From positions 1,178,001 to 1,242,000 of the forward strand of contig NZ_VSKL01000001.1 in NCBI RefSeq assembly GCF_008086165.1: DNA of 64,000 nt, written 5' to 3'. The translations under genes were made by a program, and so were the position numbers. This stretch comes from Algorimicrobium algoritergicola. GTDB lineage: Bacteria; Bacteroidota; Bacteroidia; Flavobacteriales; Flavobacteriaceae. The notes beneath the pieces are model-generated. The model had not been told where the DNA came from and did no database searches. It was given only the letters and a program-made list of their open reading frames with translations. Positions 43,674 to 52,373 of the stretch are shown piece by piece. Within the stretch, counting starts at the first letter, position 1. The number at the start of each line of letters is the position of its first letter.

Positions 43674-44815
43674 TGATTGAATTAGCCAATCGCTTACAAA
43701 CTGTAGAGGAATACTACTTTTCGAAAAAATTACGAGAAGTAGCATTGCTTATGGCAAACGGAAAACCTATAATTAATTTAGGTATTGGAAGTCCGGATTT
43801 AAATCCGCCACAAAAAGTTATAGATGCTTTAACGGAAAGTTTCAAACACCCTAAAGCTAATCAGTATCAAAGATATCAAGGGTTACCAGAATTTCGTGAA
43901 GCCATTGTGTCTTTCTATAGAGATCAGTATGATGTGTATTTAAGTCCTTCCACAGAAGTCCTTCCGTTAATGGGAAGCAAGGAAGGTATTATGCATATTT
44001 CTATGGCATTTTTAAACCCAGGAGATCACGTGTTGATTCCTAATCCAGGTTATCCAACCTATACATCGGTAACTAAATTAGTGGGAGCGGAACCTGTTTT
44101 TTACGATTTAACGGAATCTTCAAATTGGCTTATAGATATTGAGGCGTTGGAAGAACAGGATTTATCTAAAGTAAAAATTATGTGGGTTAATTATCCGCAC
44201 ATGCCAACAGGAACGAATGCAAGTAATGCTTTTTTTACGCGACTTATTGCATTTGCCAAACGGCATAATATTTTAATAATTAATGATAATCCATACAGTT
44301 TTGTTTTAAACAAGGAACCAAAAAGTATGCTTCAAATTGCAGGCGCTAAAGACGTGTGTTTGGAATTAAACTCTTTGAGCAAAACCTTTAATATGTCTGG
44401 TTGGCGCGTAGGTATGGTGCTTGGAAGAGCGGAATATATTAACGCTATTTTAAAGGTGAAAAGTAATATGGATTCTGGCATGTTATTTGGCATTCAGAAA
44501 GCAGCTATTCAAGCTTTAAATTGCTCTAAATTATGGTACGTGAGTTTAAATCAGGTTTATGAAGAGCGACGGCAACTGATCTGGAAATTGGCTGATGCAC
44601 TCAATTGTACCTATAATAAAAATACGAGTGGGATGTTTGTTTGGGCCAAATTACCACCTTATATGAAATCGGAAGAGTTTGTAGATTTATTATTAAAAGA
44701 GAAAAACATTTTTATAGCACCAGGAACCGTTTTTGGAAGTAATGGTGAAGGTTATGTGCGCTTTTCATTATGTGCAAGTACCGAAATAATTGAAGAAGCG
44801 TTAGCTAGAATTTAA
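43673..44815 (+). CDS. Aromatic or aspartate aminotransferase (class I/II)
   Basis: The 380-residue PLP enzyme shows L-G-I-G-S-P-D-L-N-P near residue 37, N-P-G-Y-P-T-Y near residue 123, N-D-N-P-Y-S-F near residue 203 and the PLP lysine in S-L-S-K-T-F-N-M-S-G-W-R-V-G near residue 236. Position between pheA and tyrA, with a one-base overlap to pheA, suggests it aminates phenylpyruvate and 4-hydroxyphenylpyruvate. The exact substrate is inferred from context. Methionine or aspartate aminotransferases are alternatives. Confidence 0.9.
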   Translation: MIELANRLQTVEEYYFSKKLREVALLMANGKPIINLGIGSPDLNPPQKVIDALTESFKHPKANQYQRYQGLPEFREAIVSFYRDQYDVYLSPSTEVLPLMGSKEGIMHISMAFLNPGDHVLIPNPGYPTYTSVTKLVGAEPVFYDLTESSNWLIDIEALEEQDLSKVKIMWVNYPHMPTGTNASNAFFTRLIAFAKRHNILIINDNPYSFVLNKEPKSMLQIAGAKDVCLELNSLSKTFNMSGWRVGMVLGRAEYINAILKVKSNMDSGMLFGIQKAAIQALNCSKLWYVSLNQVYEERRQLIWKLADALNCTYNKNTSGMFVWAKLPPYMKSEEFVDLLLKEKNIFIAPGTVFGSNGEGYVRFSLCASTEIIEEALARI

Positions 44816-44819
44816 TACT

Positions 44820-45671
44820 ATGAAAAACATATATATTATAGGTGTTGGATTAATAGGCGGAAGTATAGCCAAGGATATCAAGCATTTGAATCCTGAAATT
44901 ACCATTTTTGGAATCGATTCCAGTACGGAAAATTTAGATGAAGCGTTAACACTTCAAATAATTGATCAGAAAGCTACATTTAGTGATTTAAAAAATGCTG
45001 ATGCCGTTATTGTCGCCATTCCTGTTGATGCAGCTGTCAATGTATTGCCAGAAGTTTTAAATTTAGTACATGATGATGCGTTGGTTATGGAAGCTGGCTC
45101 AACCAAAGTCGCTATTTGTAAGGCTGTTGAAAACCATCCAAAACGTCGAAATTTTTTAGCAACCCATCCTATTGCTGGAACGGAGTTTTCTGGACCAAAA
45201 GCAGCATTGGAAGGTTTGTTTCAAGGGAAAACAAATATTATTTGCGAAGTAGAGAAAACGGCTTTCAATTTGCAAGAACGTGCATTAACTATTTTTAAAA
45301 TTATGGGTATGCGTATTCGGTATATGAATCCGGAAGCACATGATAAGCACATTGCTTATGTATCTCATTTATCCCATATTAGTGCATTCATGTTAGGGAA
45401 AACGGTTATTGAAAAAGAAAAAAATGAACGCGATATTTTTGATATGGCAGGAAGTGGGTTTGCATCTACAGTGCGATTGGCAAAAAGCTCTCCAGATATG
45501 TGGACACCCATTTTTAAGCAAAATAAAACCAATGTTATAGAAACTTTAGATGAATATATTCAAAACTTAACCACGTTTAAAACGTATTTAGAAACGGATC
45601 GTTTTGAGGAAATTCACAAAGAAATGTCGGATACAAATTACATTAAAGATATATTAAACGGAATACAATAA
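44820..45671 (+). CDS. tyrA: Prephenate dehydrogenase
   Basis: This NAD-dependent enzyme makes 4-hydroxyphenylpyruvate for tyrosine. The Rossmann motif G-V-G-L-I-G-G-S is at the N terminus, the H-P-I-A-G-T-E-F-S-G-P box with the catalytic His is near residue 114, and H-L-S-H-I-S-A-F-M near residue 182. The 283 residues contain no ACT domain. It is the third gene of the aromatic operon, four bases after the aminotransferase gene. Confidence 0.94.
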   Translation: MKNIYIIGVGLIGGSIAKDIKHLNPEITIFGIDSSTENLDEALTLQIIDQKATFSDLKNADAVIVAIPVDAAVNVLPEVLNLVHDDALVMEAGSTKVAICKAVENHPKRRNFLATHPIAGTEFSGPKAALEGLFQGKTNIICEVEKTAFNLQERALTIFKIMGMRIRYMNPEAHDKHIAYVSHLSHISAFMLGKTVIEKEKNERDIFDMAGSGFASTVRLAKSSPDMWTPIFKQNKTNVIETLDEYIQNLTTFKTYLETDRFEEIHKEMSDTNYIKDILNGIQ

Positions 45672-45759
45672 ATTGAAATCAAATTCCAAAAACTAAAATC
45701 CAAAACGGATTTACTTTAAAAGCGATTGGGGTTTGTTTTTCGAAATAAAAAAGAAGATT

Positions 45760-46842
45760 ATGGAAAATAAAAAAGAATTAGGAACTTGGTTAAATAACTT
45801 CGGATTAGATCATCCGTTAGTAATTGCTGGACCTTGTAGTGCCGAAACGGAAGAACAAGTTTTAAAAATAGCGCATCAATTAAAAGATACAGATGCAACA
45901 GTTTTAAGAGCTGGAATTTGGAAACCACGGACAAGACCTGGGAATTTTGAAGGTGTTGGTGCTTTAGGATTAAAATGGTTACAAAAAGCTAAAGAAGAAA
46001 CAGGTATGTTGATTGCGACGGAAGTTGCTAACACAAATCACGTGGAATTAGCGTTAAAACATGATGTTGATGTACTTTGGATTGGTGCGCGAACAACAGT
46101 TAGTCCGTTTATTGTTCAAGAAATTGCAGATGCGCTAAAAGGAACGGATAAACCTGTTTTGGTGAAAAACCCTGTGAATCCAGATTTGGCTTTATGGTTA
46201 GGTGCTGTTGAACGTTTCTACACAGCTGATATTAAAAATTTAGGTGTTATACATCGCGGGTTTTCAACCTATGAAAAAACACGTTATAGAAATAATCCAG
46301 AATGGCAATTACCAATCGATTTGCAACATCGTTTTCCAGATTTACCGCTAATTTTAGATCCATCGCATATTGCTGGTCGTCGTGATATTATTTTCGACTT
46401 ATGTCAAACGGCTCTCGATTTAAATTATGATGGTTTAATGGTAGAAACTCATTTTGATCCAGACAATGCGTGGAGTGATGCTGCACAGCAAATTACACCA
46501 GCAACGCTTGTTCAATTTATGGACGATTTGAAGATTAGAAAAGAAACAGGTGAAGCCACCGAATTCAAGAATAAAATCAACACCATGCGAACGCAAATTG
46601 ATGTGATTGACCATCAGTTAATTGATATGTTAGGCAAGCGTATGAAAGTTGCTGATGATATTGGATCGCTTAAAAAAGCACATAATGTAGCCGTTTTGCA
46701 AACCAAACGTTGGAATGAAATATTAGGTAAGATGATTCTCCAAGGTGAAGAAAAGAATCTTAGCGAAGAGTTTATTTTACGTGTTTTTAAAGCCGTTCAT
46801 CAAGAATCCATAAACCATCAGGAAAAAATTATCAAGAAGTAA
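45760..46842 (+). CDS. DAHP synthase fused to chorismate mutase
   Basis: The first 255 residues are a 3-deoxy-7-phosphoheptulonate synthase of the KDO8P-like type: V-I-A-G-P-C-S-A-E-T, K-P-R-T-R-P-G-N-F-E-G, L-W-I-G-A-R-T-T, V-K-N-P-V-N-P-D and D-P-S-H-I-A-G. The last 95 (from M-R-T-Q-I-D-V-I-D) are an AroQ-type chorismate mutase with R-M-K-V-A-D-D-I-G. It catalyses both the entry step and the chorismate branch step. The start at 45760 follows the conserved M-E-N-K. The spacer from tyrA is 88 bases and holds an AAATCC/GGATTT hairpin. Confidence 0.94.
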   Translation: MENKKELGTWLNNFGLDHPLVIAGPCSAETEEQVLKIAHQLKDTDATVLRAGIWKPRTRPGNFEGVGALGLKWLQKAKEETGMLIATEVANTNHVELALKHDVDVLWIGARTTVSPFIVQEIADALKGTDKPVLVKNPVNPDLALWLGAVERFYTADIKNLGVIHRGFSTYEKTRYRNNPEWQLPIDLQHRFPDLPLILDPSHIAGRRDIIFDLCQTALDLNYDGLMVETHFDPDNAWSDAAQQITPATLVQFMDDLKIRKETGEATEFKNKINTMRTQIDVIDHQLIDMLGKRMKVADDIGSLKKAHNVAVLQTKRWNEILGKMILQGEEKNLSEEFILRVFKAVHQESINHQEKIIKK

Positions 46843-46889
46843 TTCATGTGTTTTTTTTCCGATTAATTTTTCGCTATAAATTAATATCG

Positions 46890-46897
46890 CATCTTTG
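46890..46897 (+). promoter_or_regulatory. Weak -7 promoter element of rsgA
   Basis: CATCTTTG is one base from TAnnTTTG and lies five bases before the rsgA ATG, which would give a nearly leaderless message. No TTG is well placed upstream. Confidence 0.3.
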
Positions 46898-46902
46898 TAA
46901 TA

Positions 46903-47853
46903 ATGACAGGAATCGTTTATAAATCTACAGGAAGTTGGTACACCGTGAAAACGGATTTAGGTGCCGTTTACCCATGTCGTATTAAGGGTAAATTTCGAAT
47001 GAAAGGAATCAAGAGCACCAATCCGGTAGCTGTTGGTGATCGTGTGGATTTTGATCTGGATTATGACAATAACGAAGAACCTGTTGGTGTGATTACCGTG
47101 ATTCACGATCGGAAAAATTATATTGTTCGAAAATCGGTTAACCTATCCAAGCAAACCCATATAATTGCCGCCAATATTGACCAGGTTTTTTTATTGATAA
47201 CTATTGATAATCCACCAACATTTACCAGTTTTATCGACCGGTTTTTGGTGACGGCTGAAGCGTATTCCATCAAAACAGTTCTACTTTTTAATAAAGTAGA
47301 TACCTATGATGAAGACACGTTGAATGAGGTGAAATATCTAGCACATGTGTATCGAAAAATTGGATATGAATGTATCGGTATTTCGGCAACAACCGGAAAA
47401 AATATTGAAAAGGTTAAAGATTTAATGACTGGGAAGGTTAGCATGTTTGCTGGACATTCAGGAGTTGGAAAATCTACTTTAGTCAATGCCATTGAGCCTG
47501 AATTGGATTTGAAAACTAAAGCCATTTCAACGCAACATTCGCAAGGGCAACACACAACGACTTTTGCTGAAATGTTCGATTTAAGTTTTGATGCTAAAAT
47601 TATTGACACGCCAGGAATTAAAGGCTTTGGTGTGGTAGATATGGATAAGGAAGAAATTAGTGATTATTTTCCAGAGTTTTTCGCTTTAAAACAAGACTGC
47701 AAGTTTAATAATTGTATTCATGTTGAAGAACCACAATGTGCTGTTAAAGATGCCTTGGAAGCTAATGAAGTTGCTGCATCGCGTTACCGAAGTTACCTAC
47801 AAATTCTAGAAGGTGATGAAGATCATTTCCGAACAGAAGAATGGATGAAATAA
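46903..47853 (+). CDS. rsgA: Ribosome small-subunit GTPase RsgA
   Basis: RsgA is a circularly permuted GTPase helping late 30S maturation. The OB domain (about 1-80) precedes the G-domain in permuted order: N-K-V-D (G4) near residue 129, G-I-S-A-T-T-G (G5), then G-H-S-G-V-G-K-S-T (G1) near residue 187, T-T (G2), and D-T-P-G-I (G3). The C-terminal zinc motif C-K-F-N-N-C-I-H-V-x-x-x-x-C is present. The 316-residue length is normal. It is the first of three genes close together after the aromatic operon. Confidence 0.95.
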   Translation: MTGIVYKSTGSWYTVKTDLGAVYPCRIKGKFRMKGIKSTNPVAVGDRVDFDLDYDNNEEPVGVITVIHDRKNYIVRKSVNLSKQTHIIAANIDQVFLLITIDNPPTFTSFIDRFLVTAEAYSIKTVLLFNKVDTYDEDTLNEVKYLAHVYRKIGYECIGISATTGKNIEKVKDLMTGKVSMFAGHSGVGKSTLVNAIEPELDLKTKAISTQHSQGQHTTTFAEMFDLSFDAKIIDTPGIKGFGVVDMDKEEISDYFPEFFALKQDCKFNNCIHVEEPQCAVKDALEANEVAASRYRSYLQILEGDEDHFRTEEWMK

Positions 47854-47902
47854 TTTCTAAAAACTGATAAATAATATCCCCAAAAGTTAATTTCTTATTT
47901 AG

Positions 47903-48355
47903 ATGAAAGCAGTTATTCAAAGGGTTTCTCAAGCAAGTGTTACAATTAATGATAAGAAAGTAGCGTCCATAAATTCTGGTTTATTGGTGTTATTAGGCAT
48001 TGTAAATGCCGATACAGCCGAAGATATTACATGGCTTTCCAATAAAATTGTGAATATGCGTATTTTTCAAGATGCAGAAGGCGTCATGAACAATTCCATA
48101 TTAGATAATCAAGGGGATGTTATTGTAGTCAGTCAATTTACTTTACATGCCAATACTAAAAAAGGCAACAGACCCAGTTATATAAAAGCAGCAAAGCCAG
48201 ATGTGGCTATTCCGTTGTATCAGGATTTTATTAAGCAAATAGAGGCTGATTTAGGGAAGCACATTCAAACGGGTGAATTTGGTGGAGATATGCAAGTCGC
48301 ATTAATTAATGATGGACCTGTTACAATTATTATGGATACTAAAAACAAAGACTAA
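47903..48355 (+). CDS. dtd: D-aminoacyl-tRNA deacylase
   Basis: Dtd frees D-amino acids from tRNAs. The 150 residues match throughout: M-K-A-V-I-Q-R-V-S-Q-A-S-V, the catalytic cross-subunit region S-Q-F-T-L-H-A-N near residue 76 and the G-P-V-T (Gly-cisPro) box near residue 139. The start is the ATG at 47903 and the stop overlaps the next start (TAATG), suggesting coupling to the MazG-like gene. Confidence 0.96.
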   Translation: MKAVIQRVSQASVTINDKKVASINSGLLVLLGIVNADTAEDITWLSNKIVNMRIFQDAEGVMNNSILDNQGDVIVVSQFTLHANTKKGNRPSYIKAAKPDVAIPLYQDFIKQIEADLGKHIQTGEFGGDMQVALINDGPVTIIMDTKNKD

Positions 48356-48681
48356 TGAATATTGAAAATGCACAATTAGCCGTTGATGAATGGATAAAAG
48401 AACATGGCGTTCGGTATTTTAACGAGTTGACCAATATGGCACAACTAACTGAAGAAGTTGGGGAAGTTGCTCGAATTATTGCCCGTCGTTATGGTGAACA
48501 AAGCGAAAAAGAAAGCGATAAAAATAAAGATTTAGGCGAAGAATTAGCCGATGTCGTTTTTGTGGTTTTATGTTTAGCAAATCAAACGGGTATTGACTTG
48601 CAAGCTGCTTTCGATAAAAAATTAGATATCAAAACGAAACGCGACCATGAGCGTCATCAAAATAATCCGAAGTTGAAATAA
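48355..48681 (+). CDS. MazG-like nucleotide pyrophosphohydrolase
   Basis: A 108-residue all-alpha NTP pyrophosphohydrolase. The E-E-V-G-E-V-A motif near residue 33 and E-E-L-A-D-V-V-F-V near residue 61 supply the Mg2+-binding acids of the MazG/dUTPase superfamily. It probably removes non-canonical nucleotides. Its start overlaps the dtd stop, and it is the last gene of that unit. Confidence 0.9.
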   Translation: MNIENAQLAVDEWIKEHGVRYFNELTNMAQLTEEVGEVARIIARRYGEQSEKESDKNKDLGEELADVVFVVLCLANQTGIDLQAAFDKKLDIKTKRDHERHQNNPKLK

Positions 48682-48734
48682 TGTAATTGTTTTGTAATAA
48701 GTGACGGTTATGATTTTGTATGTAGATTAATTTT

Positions 48735-48815
48735 ATCAATATGTTGCTCCTCCGGAGCTTTTAACCTGCAAATAATGCAAGTGCTATTAATATATCGCTC
48801 CTCTGGAGCATAAAT
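48735..48815. repeat. Two copies of a GCTCC/GGAGC palindrome
   Basis: GCTCCTCCGGAGC (48746-48758) and GCTCCTCTGGAGC (48797-48809) lie 51 bases apart, each preceded by an AATATRTY-like word. Both are five-pair hairpins with three-base loops. They separate the mazG-like gene from aroA and are of the kind often scattered in Bacteroidota genomes. Confidence 0.75.
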
Positions 48816-48826
48816 TTGTTAAATTA

Positions 48827-50056
48827 ATGAACCTCATACTTCAAAAATCAGTAATCAAAAGTCAGCAATCTCCAATCAACATCACAGGTTCAAAAAGTGA
48901 ATCCAACAGATTGTTATTGCTACAAGCTTTGTATCCTGAAATTCGGATTCGTAATTTATCAAATTCAGACGATACGGTTTTTATGGCAAAAGCTTTGTCT
49001 AGCCATTCCAATTCAATTGATGTGCATCACGCTGGAACAGCCATGCGGTTTTTAACCGCTTATTTTGCGGTTCAAGAAAACCGAACGGTTACTATAACAG
49101 GTTCCGAGCGCATGAAAGAACGGCCCATTCAAATTCTGGTTGATGCTTTAAATCAATTAGGTGCAAATGTTTCTTATCTTGAAAATCCAGGGTTTCCACC
49201 TTTGCAAATAGAAGGTCAGAAACTAACTAAAAATCAAGTGACTATTAAAGCAGGTGTGAGTAGTCAATATATTTCGGCTTTATTACTCATTGGATCTAAA
49301 TTGGAGAATGGACTGCATGTAACGTTAGATGGAGAAATTACGTCCATTCCATATATAAAAATGACGCTTCAACTATTGAATCAAATTGGTGTGGAAACCT
49401 CTTTTGAAAAGAATCTCATTCAAATTAAACCATTAAAAGAATTAAAGGAAAGGGAATTAACTGTTGAAAGCGATTGGTCTTCAGCTTCCTATTTTTACAG
49501 TTTAATAGCTTTAAGTACCATAGAAACTGAAATTTCTTTAACATCCTATAAAATGGATAGTTTGCAAGGCGATTCTGTTTTAGCCGAAATTTACAAACAA
49601 TTTGGTGTATCAACATCTTTTCATGAGAATCGCATCACACTAAAAAAAGTAGCCGGAATAAATTCTTCTGTAGAAATAAAATTAGATTTAGTTAACGCAC
49701 CAGATATTGCCCAAACTATTGCTGTTTCCTGCTTCGGTTTAGGAATAGCGTGTCACTTAACAGGTTTACACACGCTCAAAATTAAAGAAACGGATCGGTT
49801 AGTGGCTTTAAAAACAGAATTAGAAAAATTAGGCGCTACTGTAATTATTACGGAAGATAATTTGCAATTAAAAGCAACGTCCACCATAAAAAAAGATATT
49901 GCCATAGATACCTACAACGATCATAGAATGGCTATGGCTTTTGCACCATTAGCATTAAAAACAGACTTGGTTATTCATGACGCTGGCGTGGTTTCAAAAT
50001 CATATCCGTCATTTTGGAACGACTTGAAAGCCACTGGAATTAGGCTATCTGAATAA
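48827..50056 (+). CDS. aroA: 3-phosphoshikimate 1-carboxyvinyltransferase (EPSP synthase)
   Basis: AroA joins PEP to shikimate-3-phosphate in the shikimate pathway, between the steps encoded by the aromatic operon. The 409 residues show the N-terminal S-K-S-E-S-N-R, H-A-G-T-A-M-R-F-L near residue 76, S-S-Q-Y-I-S-A-L-L, D-W-S-S-A-S-Y, K-E-T-D-R-L and the C-terminal D-H-R-M-A-M-A box. Length and the G-T-A motif suit class II-like enzymes. It follows the hairpin repeats, so it is unlikely to belong to the rsgA unit. Confidence 0.95.
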   Translation: MNLILQKSVIKSQQSPINITGSKSESNRLLLLQALYPEIRIRNLSNSDDTVFMAKALSSHSNSIDVHHAGTAMRFLTAYFAVQENRTVTITGSERMKERPIQILVDALNQLGANVSYLENPGFPPLQIEGQKLTKNQVTIKAGVSSQYISALLLIGSKLENGLHVTLDGEITSIPYIKMTLQLLNQIGVETSFEKNLIQIKPLKELKERELTVESDWSSASYFYSLIALSTIETEISLTSYKMDSLQGDSVLAEIYKQFGVSTSFHENRITLKKVAGINSSVEIKLDLVNAPDIAQTIAVSCFGLGIACHLTGLHTLKIKETDRLVALKTELEKLGATVIITEDNLQLKATSTIKKDIAIDTYNDHRMAMAFAPLALKTDLVIHDAGVVSKSYPSFWNDLKATGIRLSE

Positions 50057-50071
50057 TAAATGGCTAAATAC

Positions 50072-50103
50072 TTGACAACGCCTACTTTCAGGTTGTATAT
50101 TTG
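50072..50103 (+). promoter_or_regulatory. Promoter of queA (Bacteroidota type)
   Basis: TTG at 50072-50074, a 21-base spacer and TATATTTG at 50096-50103 match the consensus fully. Transcription should start near 50110, with a leader of about 48 bases. Confidence 0.78.
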
Positions 50104-50157
50104 CAACCTTTGCGAGTAAAATTATTAACTTCTAAAACATATACGTCTATCAAAAAA

Positions 50158-51207
50158 ATGAAATTATCGCATTTTAACTTCGAGTTACCTGAGGAGTTAT
50201 TAGCGGAATATCCTTCTGAAAACAGGGATGAGTCACGTTTAATGGTATTAAACAGAAAAGATCAAACGATCGAACACAAAATGTTTAAAGATATTATCGA
50301 TTATTTTGAAGAAGATGATGTCATGATTTTAAACGACACCAAAGTTTTTCCAGCTAGACTATATGGAAATAAGGAGAAAACCGGTGCGCGGATTGAAGTG
50401 TTTTTATTGCGTGAGTTAAATGAAGAACAACGCCTTTGGGATGTGTTGGTAGATCCAGCTAGAAAAATCCGTATTGGTAATAAATTGTATTTCGGTGAAG
50501 GCGAATCTTTAGTTGCTGAAGTCATTGATAATACCACCTCTAGAGGTAGAACACTTCGTTTTTTATATGATGGTTCTTATAGAGATTTCAGAGTAAAATT
50601 AACAGAGCTTGGAGAAACACCACTTCCAAAATACATCAAGCGTGAAGTGGAGCCGGAAGATGAAGAGCGTTACCAAACTATTTTTGCTAAAAATGAAGGT
50701 GCTGTAGCAGCTCCAACAGCTGGTTTACATTTCTCGAGACATTTATTAAAGCGTTTAGAAATTAAAGGTGTTAAGTTTGCGGATGTAACCTTGCATGTTG
50801 GTTTAGGAACGTTTAACCCTGTTGAGGTTGAAGATTTATCCAAGCATAAAATGGATAGTGAAGAAATCATTATTAAGAAGCCGACAACGGAAATTATTAA
50901 TAAAGCGATTAAAGAGAAAAGACGTATTTGTGCAGTTGGTACAACGGCTATGCGATCTGTAGAAAGTGCTGTTTCGTCTAGTGGAACCTTGAATGAATTT
51001 GATGGCTGGTCCAATAAATTTATTTTCCCACCTTACGATTTTAGTATCGCAAATTGTATGATTACCAATTTCCACACACCAAAATCAACACTTTTAATGA
51101 TGGCTTCAGCTTTTGCTGGTCATGAATTTATTAAGAAAGCGTATGATGAGGCTGTTAAAGAAAAGTACAAATTTTATAGCTATGGTGATGCCATGCTAAT
51201 TATATAA
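50158..51207 (+). CDS. queA: S-adenosylmethionine:tRNA ribosyltransferase-isomerase
   Basis: QueA transfers the ribosyl part of SAM to 7-aminomethyl-deazaguanine in tRNA to form epoxyqueuosine. From the ATG at 50158 the protein has 349 residues and begins [11 protein letters not shown], as in the family. Further boxes are [19 protein letters not shown] and L-H-V-G-L-G-T-F. A longer frame from 50101 adds 19 unrelated residues and overlaps the promoter. A terminator follows. Confidence 0.95.
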   Translation: MKLSHFNFELPEELLAEYPSENRDESRLMVLNRKDQTIEHKMFKDIIDYFEEDDVMILNDTKVFPARLYGNKEKTGARIEVFLLRELNEEQRLWDVLVDPARKIRIGNKLYFGEGESLVAEVIDNTTSRGRTLRFLYDGSYRDFRVKLTELGETPLPKYIKREVEPEDEERYQTIFAKNEGAVAAPTAGLHFSRHLLKRLEIKGVKFADVTLHVGLGTFNPVEVEDLSKHKMDSEEIIIKKPTTEIINKAIKEKRRICAVGTTAMRSVESAVSSSGTLNEFDGWSNKFIFPPYDFSIANCMITNFHTPKSTLLMMASAFAGHEFIKKAYDEAVKEKYKFYSYGDAMLII

Positions 51208-51218
51208 TAAACATGTTT

Positions 51219-51248
51219 AAAAGCCTTGTTTTTACAAGGCTTTTTTAT
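51219..51248 (+). terminator. Intrinsic terminator after queA
   Basis: AAAAGCCTTGT and ACAAGGCTTTT pair perfectly around a four-T loop, followed by more T. Confidence 0.9.
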
Positions 51249-51277
51249 TTTATTTTTTTACGTTTTATAGATCTTAT

Positions 51278-52318
51278 ATGAGTGATAAAAAAGACATACG
51301 CGCTTTAACCAAAGACCAATTGCGAGGCTTTTTTGAAAAAGAAGGTGATCAAGCATTTCGTGGTAATCAGGTTTATGAATGGCTTTGGAGTAAATCGGCA
51401 CATACCTTCGCCGATATGACCAACTTGTCCAAAGAAACACGTGCTATGCTTGAAAACAACTTTGTTATTAATCATATTAAGGTGGATGACATGCAAAGGA
51501 GTAGTGATGGCACGATTAAAAATGCTGTTAAGCTACATGATGGGTTAATTGTGGAATCGGTTTTAATACCTACTAAAACGCGTACAACGGCTTGTGTATC
51601 TAGTCAGGTTGGTTGTAGTTTGGATTGCTTGTTTTGTGCTACGTCTCGTTTAAAACGTATGCGTAATTTAAACCCGGATGAAATTTATGACCAGGTGGTT
51701 GCTATTGATAGAGAAAGTCGTTTATATCATGACAGGCCGTTAAGTAATATTGTGTTTATGGGAATGGGTGAACCGCTTATGAACTATAATAATGTACTGA
51801 AAGCCATTGATAAAATTACATCACCTGAAGGTTTAGGTATGTCGCCAAAACGCATTGTGGTGTCCACATCAGGTGTGCCTAAGATGATTAAAAAAATGGC
51901 AGATGAAAAGGTTAAATTTAAATTAGCCGTTTCCTTACATTCTGCTATTGATGAGGTTCGAACCACTATTATGCCCTTTAATGCTACGTTTCCATTAAAA
52001 GATTTACGTGAAGCTTTGGAGTATTGGTATGCCCAGACAAAAAATAGAATTACCTATGAGTATGTGGTTTGGAAAGGAATTAATGATCAGAAAAAGGATG
52101 TAGATGCCTTAATAGAATTCTGCAAGTTTGCGCCTAGTAAGGTGAATTTAATTGAGTACAACCCAATTGATGATGGTATGTTTCAACAAGCACATGATGA
52201 AGCTATTGATATGTATGTAAACATGCTAGAAAAAAATAATATTACAGTTACCGTAAGGCGTTCACGAGGTAAAGATATTGATGCCGCTTGTGGGCAGTTA
52301 GCCAATAAGAGTTCATAA
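51278..52318 (+). CDS. rlmN: Dual-specificity RNA methyltransferase RlmN
   Basis: A radical-SAM enzyme that methylates C2 of adenine in 23S rRNA (A2503) and some tRNAs. The cluster motif C-S-L-D-C-L-F-C lies near residue 112, G-M-G-E-P-L near residue 152, and the second catalytic Cys is in A-A-C-G-Q-L near residue 338. The 346-residue length is typical. The N-terminal accessory domain has the Q-V-Y-E-W-L-W box. It converges with a secreted-protein gene and a shared terminator lies between them. Confidence 0.96.
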   Translation: MSDKKDIRALTKDQLRGFFEKEGDQAFRGNQVYEWLWSKSAHTFADMTNLSKETRAMLENNFVINHIKVDDMQRSSDGTIKNAVKLHDGLIVESVLIPTKTRTTACVSSQVGCSLDCLFCATSRLKRMRNLNPDEIYDQVVAIDRESRLYHDRPLSNIVFMGMGEPLMNYNNVLKAIDKITSPEGLGMSPKRIVVSTSGVPKMIKKMADEKVKFKLAVSLHSAIDEVRTTIMPFNATFPLKDLREALEYWYAQTKNRITYEYVVWKGINDQKKDVDALIEFCKFAPSKVNLIEYNPIDDGMFQQAHDEAIDMYVNMLEKNNITVTVRRSRGKDIDAACGQLANKSS

Positions 52319-52320
52319 AA

Positions 52321-52350
52321 AAAGGCTACTTAATTATAAGTAGCCTTTTT
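52321..52350. terminator. Bidirectional terminator after rlmN
   Basis: GGCTACTTA and TAAGTAGCC pair around ATTA... with A-run left and T-run right, serving rlmN and the converging secreted-protein gene. Confidence 0.85.
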
Positions 52351-52373
52351 AATTTAATAGTAGTTATTTATAA

